Shown here piece after piece: positions 1-7,574 of a stretch of 64,000 nt of DNA. The notes under the pieces are model-generated. The model saw only the letters and a list, made by a program, of their open reading frames with translations. It ran no database searches and was not told where the DNA came from. Positions within the stretch are counted from its first letter, which is position 1; every line of letters starts with the position of its first letter. The DNA lies in contig NZ_JAHVHV010000002.1 of NCBI RefSeq assembly GCF_019802085.1, positions 806,001-870,000 of the forward strand, written 5' to 3'. The DNA comes from Ferrimonas balearica (GTDB lineage: Bacteria > Pseudomonadota > Gammaproteobacteria > Enterobacterales > Shewanellaceae). The position numbers were made by a program, and so were the translations under genes.

Positions 1-732
1 CTCAACATCGTTCGCGTCGACGCCGAGCAGCGCTTCCTGTCCGCCCTGGAAGGGGAGAACGACCCGGAAGCCAAGCGTAAGATCATCGGCCACACCTTCA
101 TCGAGGTGTTCGACGAGGAAGCGTCCAAGATCCAGAACGTGAAATGGCTGGCCCAGGGCACCATCTACCCGGACGTGATCGAGTCCGCCGGCGCTGCCAC
201 CGGCAAGGCCCACGTCATCAAGTCTCACCACAACGTCGGCGGCCTGCCAGAAGACATGGAGCTGGGCCTGGTGGAGCCGCTCACCGAGCTGTTCAAAGAC
301 GAGGTGCGCAAGATTGGCCTGGAGCTGGGCCTGCCCTACAACATGCTCTACCGCCACCCCTTCCCGGGCCCGGGTCTGGGCGTGCGTGTACTGGGTGAGG
401 TGAAGAAGGAGTACTGCGACCTGCTGCGCCGTGCCGACGCCATCTTCATCGAGGAGCTGCACAAGGCCGACCTGTACAACAAGACCTCCCAGGCGTTCAC
501 CGTGTTCCTGCCGGTACGCTCTGTAGGCGTGATGGGCGACGGTCGTAAGTACGACTGGGTTGTGTCCCTGCGTGCGGTAGAGACCATCGACTTTATGACC
601 GCCGTATGGGCCCAGCTGCCCTACGACTTCCTGGGTCGCGTCTCCAACCGCATCATCAACGAGATCGACGGGATCTCCCGCGTGGTGTACGACATCTCCG
701 GTAAGCCGCCGGCGACCATCGAGTGGGAGTGA
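1..732 (+). CDS. guaA: GMP synthase (glutamine-hydrolysing), C-terminal part
   Basis: This is the last 243 codons of GMP synthase, which aminates XMP to GMP in purine synthesis. The reading frame is open from base 1, so the glutamine amidotransferase domain and the ATP-pyrophosphatase P-loop lie outside the window. The visible part covers the end of the ATP-pyrophosphatase domain and the C-terminal dimerisation domain. The conserved segment [13 protein letters not shown] and the canonical C-terminus PPATIEWE are both present. A strong intrinsic terminator follows 35 bases after the stop codon. Identification is secure. The start codon cannot be seen. Confidence 0.98.
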   Translation, partial: LNIVRVDAEQRFLSALEGENDPEAKRKIIGHTFIEVFDEEASKIQNVKWLAQGTIYPDVIESAGAATGKAHVIKSHHNVGGLPEDMELGLVEPLTELFKDEVRKIGLELGLPYNMLYRHPFPGPGLGVRVLGEVKKEYCDLLRRADAIFIEELHKADLYNKTSQAFTVFLPVRSVGVMGDGRKYDWVVSLRAVETIDFMTAVWAQLPYDFLGRVSNRIINEIDGISRVVYDISGKPPATIEWE

Positions 733-767
733 TCCTCTCTTTGGCCTGATGGCCGGATGTAAAAAAA

Positions 768-795
768 GCCCTGAGCGTTGTGCTCAGGGCTTTTT
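768..795 (+). terminator. Rho-independent terminator of guaA
   Basis: A perfect 9-bp stem, GCCCTGAGC paired with GCTCAGGGC around a 5-base loop, is followed by five T residues. A run of A residues precedes the stem. It ends the guaA transcription unit. Confidence 0.92.
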
Positions 796-933
796 AATTT
801 CGTAAAGCCCCTGAATGGCAGGGCAAGACACTAACTGTATGACATTAAATGACTTTTATTCTTCTGCAGCTTGAAATGGGTATACGCCTGACGTAGCTTT
901 TGAAATGGCTGCCGTGTTTGCAAGGAGGTAATG

Positions 934-1140
934 GTGAGTTATTTGTCTATGGCCGGGAAGGCGTTATCTGTTGTGCTTGATCTGATTGCGGACGACGATA
1001 AGGAAGAGAAACTCCGCGTGAGCGCTAAAGAAGATGACGGAATGAGCGACCACATTTACTTTGACCAAAATGGGACCGAGTATACTCGCGGGTTTGACGG
1101 AAAGCTCGAAGACTCAATGGGGCAAAAATACAAAGACTAA
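934..1140 (+). CDS. Small acidic protein of unknown function
   Basis: This is a 68-residue ORF that I do not recognise. A strong Shine-Dalgarno AAGGAGG lies at 922-928. It is only 2 bases from an ATG at 931 but 5 bases from the in-frame GTG at 934, so the GTG is the better start. The N-terminal 18 residues are mildly hydrophobic. The rest is rich in Asp, Glu and Lys, with no cysteine and no recognisable domain. A terminator follows 18 bases after the stop, so it looks like a single-gene unit. The ribosome-binding site and terminator support a real gene. The function is unknown. Confidence 0.6.
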   Translation: MSYLSMAGKALSVVLDLIADDDKEEKLRVSAKEDDGMSDHIYFDQNGTEYTRGFDGKLEDSMGQKYKD

Positions 1141-1158
1141 GTGGAGTCTTGAAAAAGA

Positions 1159-1182
1159 AATCGGGCGTCAGCCCGATTTTCG
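1159..1182 (+). terminator. Intrinsic terminator after the small acidic ORF
   Basis: An 8-bp stem, AATCGGGC with GCCCGATT around the loop GTCA, is followed by a short T-rich tract and preceded by an A-rich run. Confidence 0.75.
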
Positions 1183-1259
1183 CTTTATGGCTCAACGGGC
1201 GAGTACCGTTTCGTTGCTCCGCTATTTCTCGGCAAAGATGGAGATAGGCTGGAGGTGGG

Positions 1260-1500
1260 GCACTAAGATCTTTTGCCGGGAGCGGCCCGGCGGCCGCCAA
1301 GGGCTTCGCCCTTTGGAATCCCTGGGCCTCCGGTCGGTGCTTATCCTCGCTCCATCGACTCGCACTGCGGCACCGGCCAGAGTCGCCATCCCTGGCTCCG
1401 CTGACCTCTCGGGTCGTCCCGACCCTCAGCCTTGTGCAAATCGATTGCGCTCGGGCACCTCCAAGTCGGCGAAAAGCAAGAGCAAAAATGTGGGGGCATC
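1260..1500. repeat. Possible dispersed intergenic element
   Basis: The stretch between 1141 and 1601 has no convincing gene. From about 1260 to 1500 its composition differs from both flanks. It is rich in C, G and simple dinucleotides, holds the hairpin AAGGGC-TTC-GCCCTT (1299-1313) and is open in more than one frame without a ribosome-binding site. The translated fragments (Trp/Pro/Cys-rich on the minus strand) look like conserved pseudo-ORFs of dispersed intergenic repeats in gammaproteobacteria. That likeness is from memory. No second copy is present in this window, so the repeat status is untested. Confidence 0.3.
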
Positions 1501-1601
1501 AGGGTGAACGGGGTCAATGATTCTGAACCTTGTGGCCAGTCGCTCAACGTAATGAACTTTTGCCTCAAATTTGGTAAACCTAAGGACAAGGCAATAACTC
1601 G

Positions 1602-1814
1602 ATGAACTTGGCAGGTGATATGGGAAGCCGAATCAATAGCCGTGAGTTGGCAGTTACGCTGCTAATTTTCTGTGTATTCCTGCTGCCACTAATCGCAGCA
1701 AAACTGCTAGATGCCTCGGACGGTGTCTTGTGGATAGTGGGTGTTATCAGTGCGCTTGGGATGGTAGTGGTATCCAACACTCACCACCGCCGTTCTCAAA
1801 GTCGAGAACCATAG
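1602..1814 (+). CDS. Small two-helix membrane protein, unknown function
   Basis: The product has 70 residues. It has a short polar N-terminus, two predicted transmembrane segments (about residues 17-35 and 42-58) and a basic His/Arg-rich C-terminal tail. The sequence AAGGAC lies about 16 bases upstream of the ATG, so the ribosome-binding site is weak. It is followed by a strong bidirectional terminator shared with the convergent DUF4124 gene. No family is recognised. A real small membrane protein is likely but not proven. Confidence 0.5.
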   Translation: MNLAGDMGSRINSRELAVTLLIFCVFLLPLIAAKLLDASDGVLWIVGVISALGMVVVSNTHHRRSQSREP

Positions 1815-1845
1815 CAGGACTCACGCGGCCTGAGTTATTGAAAGC

Positions 1846-1879
1846 AAAAAGCCCTAGGCATCGAACCTGGGGCTTTTTT
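1846..1879. terminator. Bidirectional terminator between convergent genes
   Basis: The stem AAAAAGCCCTAGG pairs with CCTGGGGCTTTTT, with one mismatch. It has a T run on the plus strand and, read in reverse, on the minus strand. It can serve both the small membrane protein gene and the DUF4124 gene. Confidence 0.85.
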
Positions 1880-1912
1880 GATGGGTGTTTGTCTGGGGCT
1901 GGGGCGACTGCG

Positions 1913-2455
1913 CTATTGCTTGAGCACACTGTCGATGAACTTGACCTTGAGCCGATAGTCGCAGCTGGTTTCGTCACCGTCATCATGCACGCGAGACTGA
2001 AGTTTGAAGGACCACGTTTGACCAGGGCCTAGCCTAGTGGTCTTGGTTTGTTTCCCCCAGTCCATGGTGAAGTCCGACAGTGGCGATTCCAACACGAACT
2101 GCGTGGTCATCTTGGCGCTGTACGTCGAGTATCTGCTGATGTTACGCAGCAAGCCAGAATGAATGGTGTAGCGCCCCTTATTCGTACAGCTAGAGCGTTC
2201 GACGACAATGGCGTCACTTGCGCTCATGGTTAGCTTGCCCTGCTGTTGGCGAGATTGGGGGTAACGACTGAGGGACGGATTATTGTCTGGAATGACGGAT
2301 GGGGGCTCAAGGTCGATGATCTTCGACTCTGCGCCAGCCGGGCAGGGGTCGTCCGAATAGATGATGTTGCCGTCGATGGTGCACTTATAGACTTCTGCCT
2401 CGGCCACTGCCGGTACTGCCAAAAGCAGCAAAGCAGGCACTAGATTCCATTGCAT
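1913..2455 (-). CDS. Secreted DUF4124 domain protein
   Basis: The 180-residue protein has a signal peptide (residues 1 to about 20, ending in an AEA-type site). Directly after it comes the DUF4124 motif VYKCTIDGNIIYSDDPCPAG with its two cysteines. DUF4124 is a small domain found at the N-terminus of many exported proteobacterial proteins of unknown role. The remaining 130 residues are polar with a predicted beta-rich pattern and two further cysteines. It is convergent with the small membrane protein gene. The export call is solid. No enzymatic function can be assigned. Confidence 0.8.
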   Translation of the reverse strand: MQWNLVPALLLLAVPAVAEAEVYKCTIDGNIIYSDDPCPAGAESKIIDLEPPSVIPDNNPSLSRYPQSRQQQGKLTMSASDAIVVERSSCTNKGRYTIHSGLLRNISRYSTYSAKMTTQFVLESPLSDFTMDWGKQTKTTRLGPGQTWSFKLQSRVHDDGDETSCDYRLKVKFIDSVLKQ

Positions 2456-2595
2456 TCCGGTTGCTCCTCGGTACCTGGGGTTCCCACAACACCGTCCTTG
2501 TGTTGAATGGGTAACGTACCACGACCTGGTGACTGAAAGGAGGGGGATGGGGGGGAAATTCGGTAACTCGGTTGATTAAATGTCTAATGTCGGTC

Positions 2596-2707
2596 GGTGT
2601 AATCTCCGGTCCTCTTGCAATGCTAAATCGTTGACCTGATCAGGCCCGGAACGGAGCAGCCAACGCGGAGGACGCATGTGCCGGGATGCGGCTGGAGTGC
2701 CACATCC
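2596..2707 (+). ncRNA. ffs: 4.5S RNA of the signal recognition particle
   Basis: The apical region matches bacterial 4.5S RNA. It has CAGGCCCGGAACGGAGCAGCC with the GGAGCAGC-type tetraloop side, then GACGCATGTGCCGGGATG closing the helix, as in E. coli ffs. The ends pair: GGTGT near 2596-2600 with ACATC near 2702-2706, and CTCC with GGAG inside. The RNA binds Ffh and directs membrane proteins to the translocon. A strong terminator follows within four bases. The exact 5' end is uncertain by a few bases. Confidence 0.93.
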
Positions 2708-2710
2708 AAG

Positions 2711-2738
2711 AAAAACGCGCCCATTTGGGCGCGTTTTT
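2711..2738 (+). terminator. Terminator of ffs
   Basis: A perfect 12-bp stem, AAAAACGCGCCC with GGGCGCGTTTTT around loop ATTT, lies directly after the 4.5S RNA. It may also act on the convergent YfcC-type gene. Confidence 0.92.
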
Positions 2739-2785
2739 CCTGCTGGCATAGAGGCGGTTATCCCCTCCAGTGCCTTGGTGTATGG

Positions 2786-4225
2786 TCAGCCGTTAGCGGC
2801 TTCCACCATGGCACTGACTTGCGGCTGCACATCCAGGCCGTAGCCGAACATGGTGGCGGCCACCAACACCACAACGGAGGCCAGCATCAGTTTGGCCATC
2901 AGTGGCAGACAGAACTTGAACCACTGGCTGTAGGGCACGCCCGCCATACCGAGGATCCCCATCAATACCGCGTTGGTCGGGATGATCATGTTGGAGAAGC
3001 CATCACCAAACTGGTAAGCCAGTACGGCCACCTGACGCGGCACACCCACCAGGTCACCCAGCGGCGCCATCAGCGGCATGGTGACGAAGGCCTGGCCGGA
3101 GCCGGAGGGGATAAAGGTGTTGAGCAGGGTCTGGATCAGCAACATGCCGACGGCGGACAGTTCGGCGCTGACGTAAGACAGGGGCAGGCTCATCCCGTGC
3201 ACCAGGGTGTGCAGGATCTGGCCATCTTCCATCACCAGGGCAATGCCCCGGGCCACGCCGATCAGCACCGCGGTCATCACCAGCTCGGAGGTGCCTTCGA
3301 TGAACTTGTTGGCGGCGGTATCGGGGCTGAGTTTACCGATAATAGCCACCAGAATGCCCCAGGCGATAAACACTGCGCCCAGCTCGTACAGGTACCAGCC
3401 CTGGGTGGCGATACCGGCGACGGCAATCGCCAGGGTGGCCACGAAGCTGGCCAGGATCAGCTTATGGCGGCCGTTTAACTGCGGGTAGTTGTGGGCAGGC
3501 TTGTCACCCAGCGGGCAGGGGATGCCGGCCATCATAGAGGCGCCCGGGGTTGTTTGAACCTTCTTGGTGTACTGCCAAACGTGGTGGAAACCAATGAGCA
3601 CGAAGGGCACGAAGATGGCCAGGCGCAGGCCGAGCCCGGAGTAGGCCGGGATCTCCGCGATCTGCTGGGCGATCAGTACGGTAAAGGGGTTAAACGCCGA
3701 CACGCCATAGCCGATGCCATAGCCGGCTACGATCATCCCCACGGCGGTCATGGCATCCAGTTTCATCGCCCGACACAGGGCCACCAGAATGAGCACAAAG
3801 GGGATGTACTCTCCGGCGGTGCCGATGCTGCTGGAGGCCATGGCAAAGACAAACACCACGGCAAAGATGAGCTTCTGCGGCGAGTCGCCAAAGCGCTCCA
3901 GCATGCGGCCAATCAACGCATCCACGGTGCCGGTGGCCCGCGCCACTGCCAGTACGCCACCGACGATCAAGACAAAGAAGATCACGTCTTGCGCCGCGGC
4001 AAAGGCCCGTGGGATCACCTGCAACAGATCCCAGGGGGTCATGCTGGTGGTGGTTTCGACGGCATGGTAGGTGCCGGGCACCACGGAAAGGCGACCGGAG
4101 TCGTTCGCCACCATCTCAAACGCCCCTTGAGGCACCAACCAGGTGGCGATGTAGGCCACCAGCATCATGCCCAGGAGCAAAACAAGGGTATGTGGAACTT
4201 TCTTTGTTTTTGTTGTTTTTTTCAT
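2786..4225 (-). CDS. YfcC-family inner-membrane transporter
   Basis: This is a polytopic membrane protein of about 479 residues with roughly 12 hydrophobic segments. It has the short basic N-terminus (KKTTKTKKVPHT) and overall plan of the YfcC family. That family is related to the DcuC/ArcD-type carriers annotated as C4-dicarboxylate or basic amino-acid antiporters. Conserved glycine- and proline-rich loops such as GTAGEYIPF and IPSGSGQAF are present. An in-frame TTG at 4240 has a weak AAGG upstream, but the ATG at 4225 matches the family N-terminus better. The substrate cannot be told from sequence. It appears to be a single-gene unit. Confidence 0.85.
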   Translation of the reverse strand: MKKTTKTKKVPHTLVLLLGMMLVAYIATWLVPQGAFEMVANDSGRLSVVPGTYHAVETTTSMTPWDLLQVIPRAFAAAQDVIFFVLIVGGVLAVARATGTVDALIGRMLERFGDSPQKLIFAVVFVFAMASSSIGTAGEYIPFVLILVALCRAMKLDAMTAVGMIVAGYGIGYGVSAFNPFTVLIAQQIAEIPAYSGLGLRLAIFVPFVLIGFHHVWQYTKKVQTTPGASMMAGIPCPLGDKPAHNYPQLNGRHKLILASFVATLAIAVAGIATQGWYLYELGAVFIAWGILVAIIGKLSPDTAANKFIEGTSELVMTAVLIGVARGIALVMEDGQILHTLVHGMSLPLSYVSAELSAVGMLLIQTLLNTFIPSGSGQAFVTMPLMAPLGDLVGVPRQVAVLAYQFGDGFSNMIIPTNAVLMGILGMAGVPYSQWFKFCLPLMAKLMLASVVVLVAATMFGYGLDVQPQVSAMVEAANG

Positions 4226-4240
4226 GTTCTCTTTGTCCAA

Positions 4241-4665
4241 AAACAGCCTTTTGAGCGAATTGCCAGTGTAATCGGTTAAAAGAATAAGAAAAGGCTTTTT
4301 GCAAACGGGATCTTTATCGTGCGTTAGCAGGTTTTTATAAGGTTTTGCCGAGTTGAATGTGCACCCGAGGACAACTATTCGAGGTATCCAGATTGCCTAG
4401 TCGAATCAAGCACTTCGGGGGCCTCAGCCGTTTCGGCACAACAAAGGGGCGAAGGCGTGCTGCTGATGGAATCACTTGGCGTGGGCCAACCCTTCAAGCC
4501 GATGTGACAGCAAGTTAGCGTTCTTGTATGGCCCTTTGCCAGCTTTGGTGGCGAGCTGTGCACCCTCCTGTTGAAATGCGGCTGTGGTCACGGTGGCCGA
4601 GGCAGAGTCGAAGCAAGGTCGCGGCGGTTTGGGTATATTAAACAACGGCTAATGAACCCAGATGA
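4241..4665. other. Intergenic stretch with nothing recognised
   Basis: About 425 bases lie between the YfcC-type gene and the thioredoxin-like gene. There are only short ORFs without ribosome-binding sites, and no hairpin with a T run. It probably carries the divergent promoters of the two genes, but I cannot place them. Confidence 0.4.
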
Positions 4666-4677
4666 GAGGATCCCGCT

Positions 4678-5112
4678 ATCAAACCGCATCACACTGACAC
4701 GTCAACGCGCCGCAACCCCTGGATAAAGCTTGGCGTCATCGCCGCGCTGGTTCTATTGGCTGTACTGGTATTCAACGCGATGCCTAAAGGATTCAAAGCG
4801 ACGCATGAGGAGATAGGTACGGGAAAACCGGCGGTGGTGTTTGTGTATGACCCCAACTTTACCTCGAGCAACACCCAGACAGAGCAGATGAATGCGGCCC
4901 GAAGCCAGATTGGCGATGACGCGCTCTTTCTTATCGCCCGAGTTGGCTCTCCGGCCGGCGAGCAGTTCCAGACTCAATACCGGGCTCGCTCCTCTGACAT
5001 TCTGCTGTTTTCTGCCTCTGGAGAGGTGGTGGATCGGGCTCGCGCCGTTCGCAGTGCGGGCGAGATCATCCAGTGGGTAGGCTCAGCGCGCGAAGCCGAC
5101 GCAGCAAAGTAG
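4678..5112 (+). CDS. Membrane-anchored, cysteine-free thioredoxin-like protein with an apparent ATC start
   Basis: From the frame at 4678 the protein has 144 residues. It has a basic N-terminus (RRNPWIK), one membrane anchor (LGVIAALVLLAVLVF) and a thioredoxin-like domain (PAVVFVYDPNF, then DILLFSASGEVV). No cysteine occurs in the domain, so it cannot be a redox thioredoxin. The first standard start codon in frame is TTG at 4756, which lies inside the membrane anchor and has no ribosome-binding site. A good GAGAGGA at 4664-4670 lies 7 bases before ATC at 4678, so an ATC start or a small sequence change is implied. The function is unknown. Confidence 0.55.
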   Translation: MKPHHTDTSTRRNPWIKLGVIAALVLLAVLVFNAMPKGFKATHEEIGTGKPAVVFVYDPNFTSSNTQTEQMNAARSQIGDDALFLIARVGSPAGEQFQTQYRARSSDILLFSASGEVVDRARAVRSAGEIIQWVGSAREADAAK

Positions 5113-5137
5113 CGCTGCAGGGGGCTGTGCCATGGTG

Positions 5138-5164
5138 GCGCACTGGCGAAGATGCCCAGTGCGC
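5138..5164. terminator. Hairpin between convergent genes
   Basis: A perfect 9-bp stem, GCGCACTGG with CCAGTGCGC, lies between the ends of the convergent genes at 5112 and 5190. There is no clear T run, so efficient termination is uncertain. Confidence 0.4.
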
Positions 5165-5189
5165 TTCCGAGCAGTCCCCTCTCTGGGCG

Positions 5190-5426
5190 TTACCGCTTCT
5201 GGGCTTTGTCCGCTTCGCGTTTGACCAGGATAAAGGTCAGGTACATCTTGGTGGGCAGGGAAAGCACCATGCCGACGGCGACGCAGATGGCACTGATGAT
5301 GATCCCCGTGACGCCCATGGCCTCGATGGTGTCGCTGAAGTTGTGCAGGTAGAGCCCAAGCAATATCAGAATCAGCCCTAAAGCGATGCAGCTTTTGAGG
5401 ATCACGATGAGCCTGGCGTCGGTCAC
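5190..5426 (-). CDS. Small two-helix membrane protein, unknown function
   Basis: The product has 78 residues. It starts at GTG with a good AGGAG about 7 bases upstream. There are two transmembrane segments (about residues 8-28 and 38-60), each flanked by charged residues, and a Lys/Arg-rich C-terminus (VKREADKAQKR). I recognise no family. It lies 102 bases downstream of the RMF-like membrane protein gene on the same strand and could share its transcript. The ribosome-binding site and topology make a real gene likely. Confidence 0.6.
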   Translation of the reverse strand: MTDARLIVILKSCIALGLILILLGLYLHNFSDTIEAMGVTGIIISAICVAVGMVLSLPTKMYLTFILVKREADKAQKR

Positions 5427-5528
5427 AGAGGCACTCCTGTGGGCTTGGGGGTCACGCCACTCTAACCTCTTTCATTGACGGCCTTCACGTCAAATTCCGA
5501 TGAGCCAGGGCCATCACGCTGAGCGCCC

Positions 5529-5972
5529 TTACGGCGCCTCGGCCTGCTTCTGGGCCCGCTCAAACCCCTTGAGCCACTCCTTGGCCAGCCGTTGGCGCGC
5601 CTCACACTCAGGCGCGTAGGGGCAATCCTCGGCGCTTTGCCCGGCGGCATAGGCCTGCTCGCCGTCGGCGCGTACCGACTGGTAGCCGTTGTACACCCGG
5701 TCGTGCACTCGGGAGCCGTATTCAATCAGTGCAAGACCCAGACCCACCAGGGACAGGCCCACAAGCAGGTACAGCCCGCCGGCGATCAGCACGCCCTTGG
5801 TGGGCTGCTCCGGGTAGAACAGCCAGACAAACAGGAAAACGAGGATTAACGCTTTCCAGGAGGCGCCGTTCACCAGTTTGTCGGAGAAACGGTCGATGCG
5901 GGTTTCCAGCCAGTACACCCGGTTCAAGTGTCGCCCCAGGGCGATATGGCGTTGTTGTTCTTTGTTGGTCAC
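5529..5972 (-). CDS. Membrane protein with a ribosome-modulation-factor-like C-terminal motif
   Basis: The 147-residue protein starts at GTG. A basic cytoplasmic N-terminus is followed by two transmembrane segments (about residues 40-53 and 60-84). The C-terminal 45 residues read EQAYAAGQSAEDCPY, then spaced Arg residues, then KEWLKGF. That spacing (small residues and Gly, CPY, Arg, Trp, Gly-aromatic) is the pattern of the ribosome modulation factor/CrpP family, in which E. coli RMF has AG, CPY, R, W and GW at matching positions. What I see is the motif. The family assignment is an inference, and a membrane-tethered form would be unusual. No ribosome-binding site is obvious. Confidence 0.6.
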   Translation of the reverse strand: MTNKEQQRHIALGRHLNRVYWLETRIDRFSDKLVNGASWKALILVFLFVWLFYPEQPTKGVLIAGGLYLLVGLSLVGLGLALIEYGSRVHDRVYNGYQSVRADGEQAYAAGQSAEDCPYAPECEARQRLAKEWLKGFERAQKQAEAP

Positions 5973-6127
5973 GATTTAGCGTCAGGCAATGGGCTTAATG
6001 GCCATCTTCGTCTATGGCGTACGTTCTAGTAAAGAGTCTTTAAATTTCAACGGTTTCTGTTGCCAATGGCGCGGTGGGCCTGCAGCCAGTATCCTGTACG
6101 CCACTTTCTGTTGATTCGAGCCCCATC

Positions 6128-6466
6128 ATGTCCTTTCCTCCGTGTCCCGAGTGTCAGTCTGAGCATGTCTATCCGGACCAGAACCAACTGGTGTGTCCCG
6201 AGTGCGGCCATGAGTGGAATCCGGCGGACACCTCGGGCGAGGAGCCGGAATTCAGTGTGCAGGACGCCAACGGCACCACGCTGGCGGAGGGGGACAAGAT
6301 CACCCTGGTGAAAGACCTTAAAGTGAAGGGCAGCTCGACGGTATTGAAGATCGGCACCAAGGGGCGCATCCGCCGCATTGTGGAGGGCAAAGATCACCAG
6401 CTGGACTGCAAGCTCGATGGCGCCGGCGAGATGATGGTGACGGCCAAGTTTGTAAAGCGGGCTTAA
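6128..6466 (+). CDS. yjdM: YjdM/PhnA-type zinc-ribbon protein
   Basis: The protein has 112 residues. The N-terminal zinc ribbon is CPECQSEHVYPDQNQLVCPE with a second CPEC pair. The C-terminal part is a small beta domain beginning with DANGTTLAEGD and containing LKVKGSSTVLK and IKTGTKG-type segments. This is the layout of YjdM (formerly PhnA), a protein of unclear function that is not a phosphonoacetate hydrolase. The ATG at 6128 gives the family-typical start MSFPPCPEC. The reading frame extends 18 codons further upstream without family resemblance. It is convergent with the LysR gene. Confidence 0.9.
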   Translation: MSFPPCPECQSEHVYPDQNQLVCPECGHEWNPADTSGEEPEFSVQDANGTTLAEGDKITLVKDLKVKGSSTVLKIGTKGRIRRIVEGKDHQLDCKLDGAGEMMVTAKFVKRA

Positions 6467-6520
6467 GGCCCGTGCCTTTCCAGCAGGGCGTTTCGCTTGG
6501 CCATGGAGTCGCCTGCTGTT

Positions 6521-7411
6521 CTATCTCATCTGTCGAAATGCGGCTTCAATCCGCTGTTGCAGGAACGCCTTGGCTGGCCCGGAGGCGCGGCTGAGGCTGA
6601 GCAGCACGTAACCCACCCGGGCATCCTGCACCATGAAGTCCAGCGGTAGGGGTTTGTACTGGCCTTTATAAGGCGCGGCATCCACCAGGTGGTAAGGCAG
6701 CAGGGCGTACCCGCCGTTTTTCAGCAGCGCCAGTAGCACATCGGTATTGCTCACCAGGGCGGTTTGAGCGGACATCGCCAGCTGGGTTTTGAGGATGCCG
6801 GAAAAATTCTCAGCGATGTACTGTCGATGGCGCTCCAGGTCCGCCAGGGAGACGCTGTCCTGCTGGGCCAGCGGCGCGCTCTTATGGGCAAAGAAGGCGA
6901 AGCGGGGGTAGCCCAGGTTGATAAAGCTTAAGCCCTCCGTGGGCACCACCTGACCGGCGTTGAGCATCAGCGCGAAGTCGGCTGTTTTGGCCACCAAGGC
7001 TTCGATGGATTCTTCCCGACTTCGATGCAGCCAGTTGAGCTTGGTGTGAGGGAAGGCCCGGTGCACGTCCTGCTCCAGCGTGCGGATCATCTCGCAGGGG
7101 ACTGACATGTCGTGATGCAGGGTGATCTCGTGCTCGTGCCCCTGGTTGATGGCATCGCAGGCGTTCTCTAGTGCATTGAGCTGGTAGAGGATGTGGCGGG
7201 CCTGGCTGAGCAGGCTGCGTCCCTCGGCGGTGAGCTTGGGTGAGCGCCCACTGCGCTCAAACAGGGTGACGCCCCAGTCGATCTCCAGATCCCCCACCTG
7301 GGAGTGCAAGGTGGCGCGGTCTTTTCTCAGCATTCGGGCGGCCTGGCTGAAAGAGCCGTGTTCTGCCACGGCGACGAAGGCGTTGAGCTGATCAAAACTG
7401 GTTCTGGGCAT
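6521..7411 (-). CDS. LysR-family transcriptional regulator
   Basis: The product has 296 residues when started at ATG 7411, which has GGAG 6 bases upstream. A longer frame to 7453 lacks a ribosome-binding site. The N-terminal winged helix-turn-helix (SFDQLNAFVAVAEHGSFSQA) is followed by a periplasmic-binding-type effector domain. The HTH is unusual in having RKDRATLHSQV where many LysR proteins have RSQPAVSRQI. It is divergent from the choloylglycine-hydrolase-family gene with a 163-base gap, so it is the obvious candidate regulator of that gene. The effector is unknown. Confidence 0.9.
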   Translation of the reverse strand: MPRTSFDQLNAFVAVAEHGSFSQAARMLRKDRATLHSQVGDLEIDWGVTLFERSGRSPKLTAEGRSLLSQARHILYQLNALENACDAINQGHEHEITLHHDMSVPCEMIRTLEQDVHRAFPHTKLNWLHRSREESIEALVAKTADFALMLNAGQVVPTEGLSFINLGYPRFAFFAHKSAPLAQQDSVSLADLERHRQYIAENFSGILKTQLAMSAQTALVSNTDVLLALLKNGGYALLPYHLVDAAPYKGQYKPLPLDFMVQDARVGYVLLSLSRASGPAKAFLQQRIEAAFRQMR

Positions 7412-7574
7412 CCCACTCTCCGGTTGCGTCTTTGGGGCTGGCGGTTGGCTCACGCTGAAGGCTCAACGGGTGGCTGAGCCTCTTTGTTGGAAAATGTCCA
7501 ACAGTAGCGAGATTACATGCGGGTGGTGATTCCTACAATAGGGCCCATATTCACCGACACTGAGGGGCTACCCC

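Noticed and set aside
1061-1507. A 148-codon plus-strand frame
   Set aside because: It overlaps the end of the small acidic ORF, crosses a terminator and runs into the odd intergenic block. No ribosome-binding site.
2678-3478. A 266-codon plus-strand frame starting in the 4.5S RNA
   Set aside because: His/Gln/Gly-rich shadow of the YfcC-type gene; it begins within an RNA gene and crosses its terminator.
4310-4520. Possible integron attC-like site (GCGTTAGC and similar short words)
   Set aside because: No paired core sites or attC-like fold found, no integrase and no cassette array.
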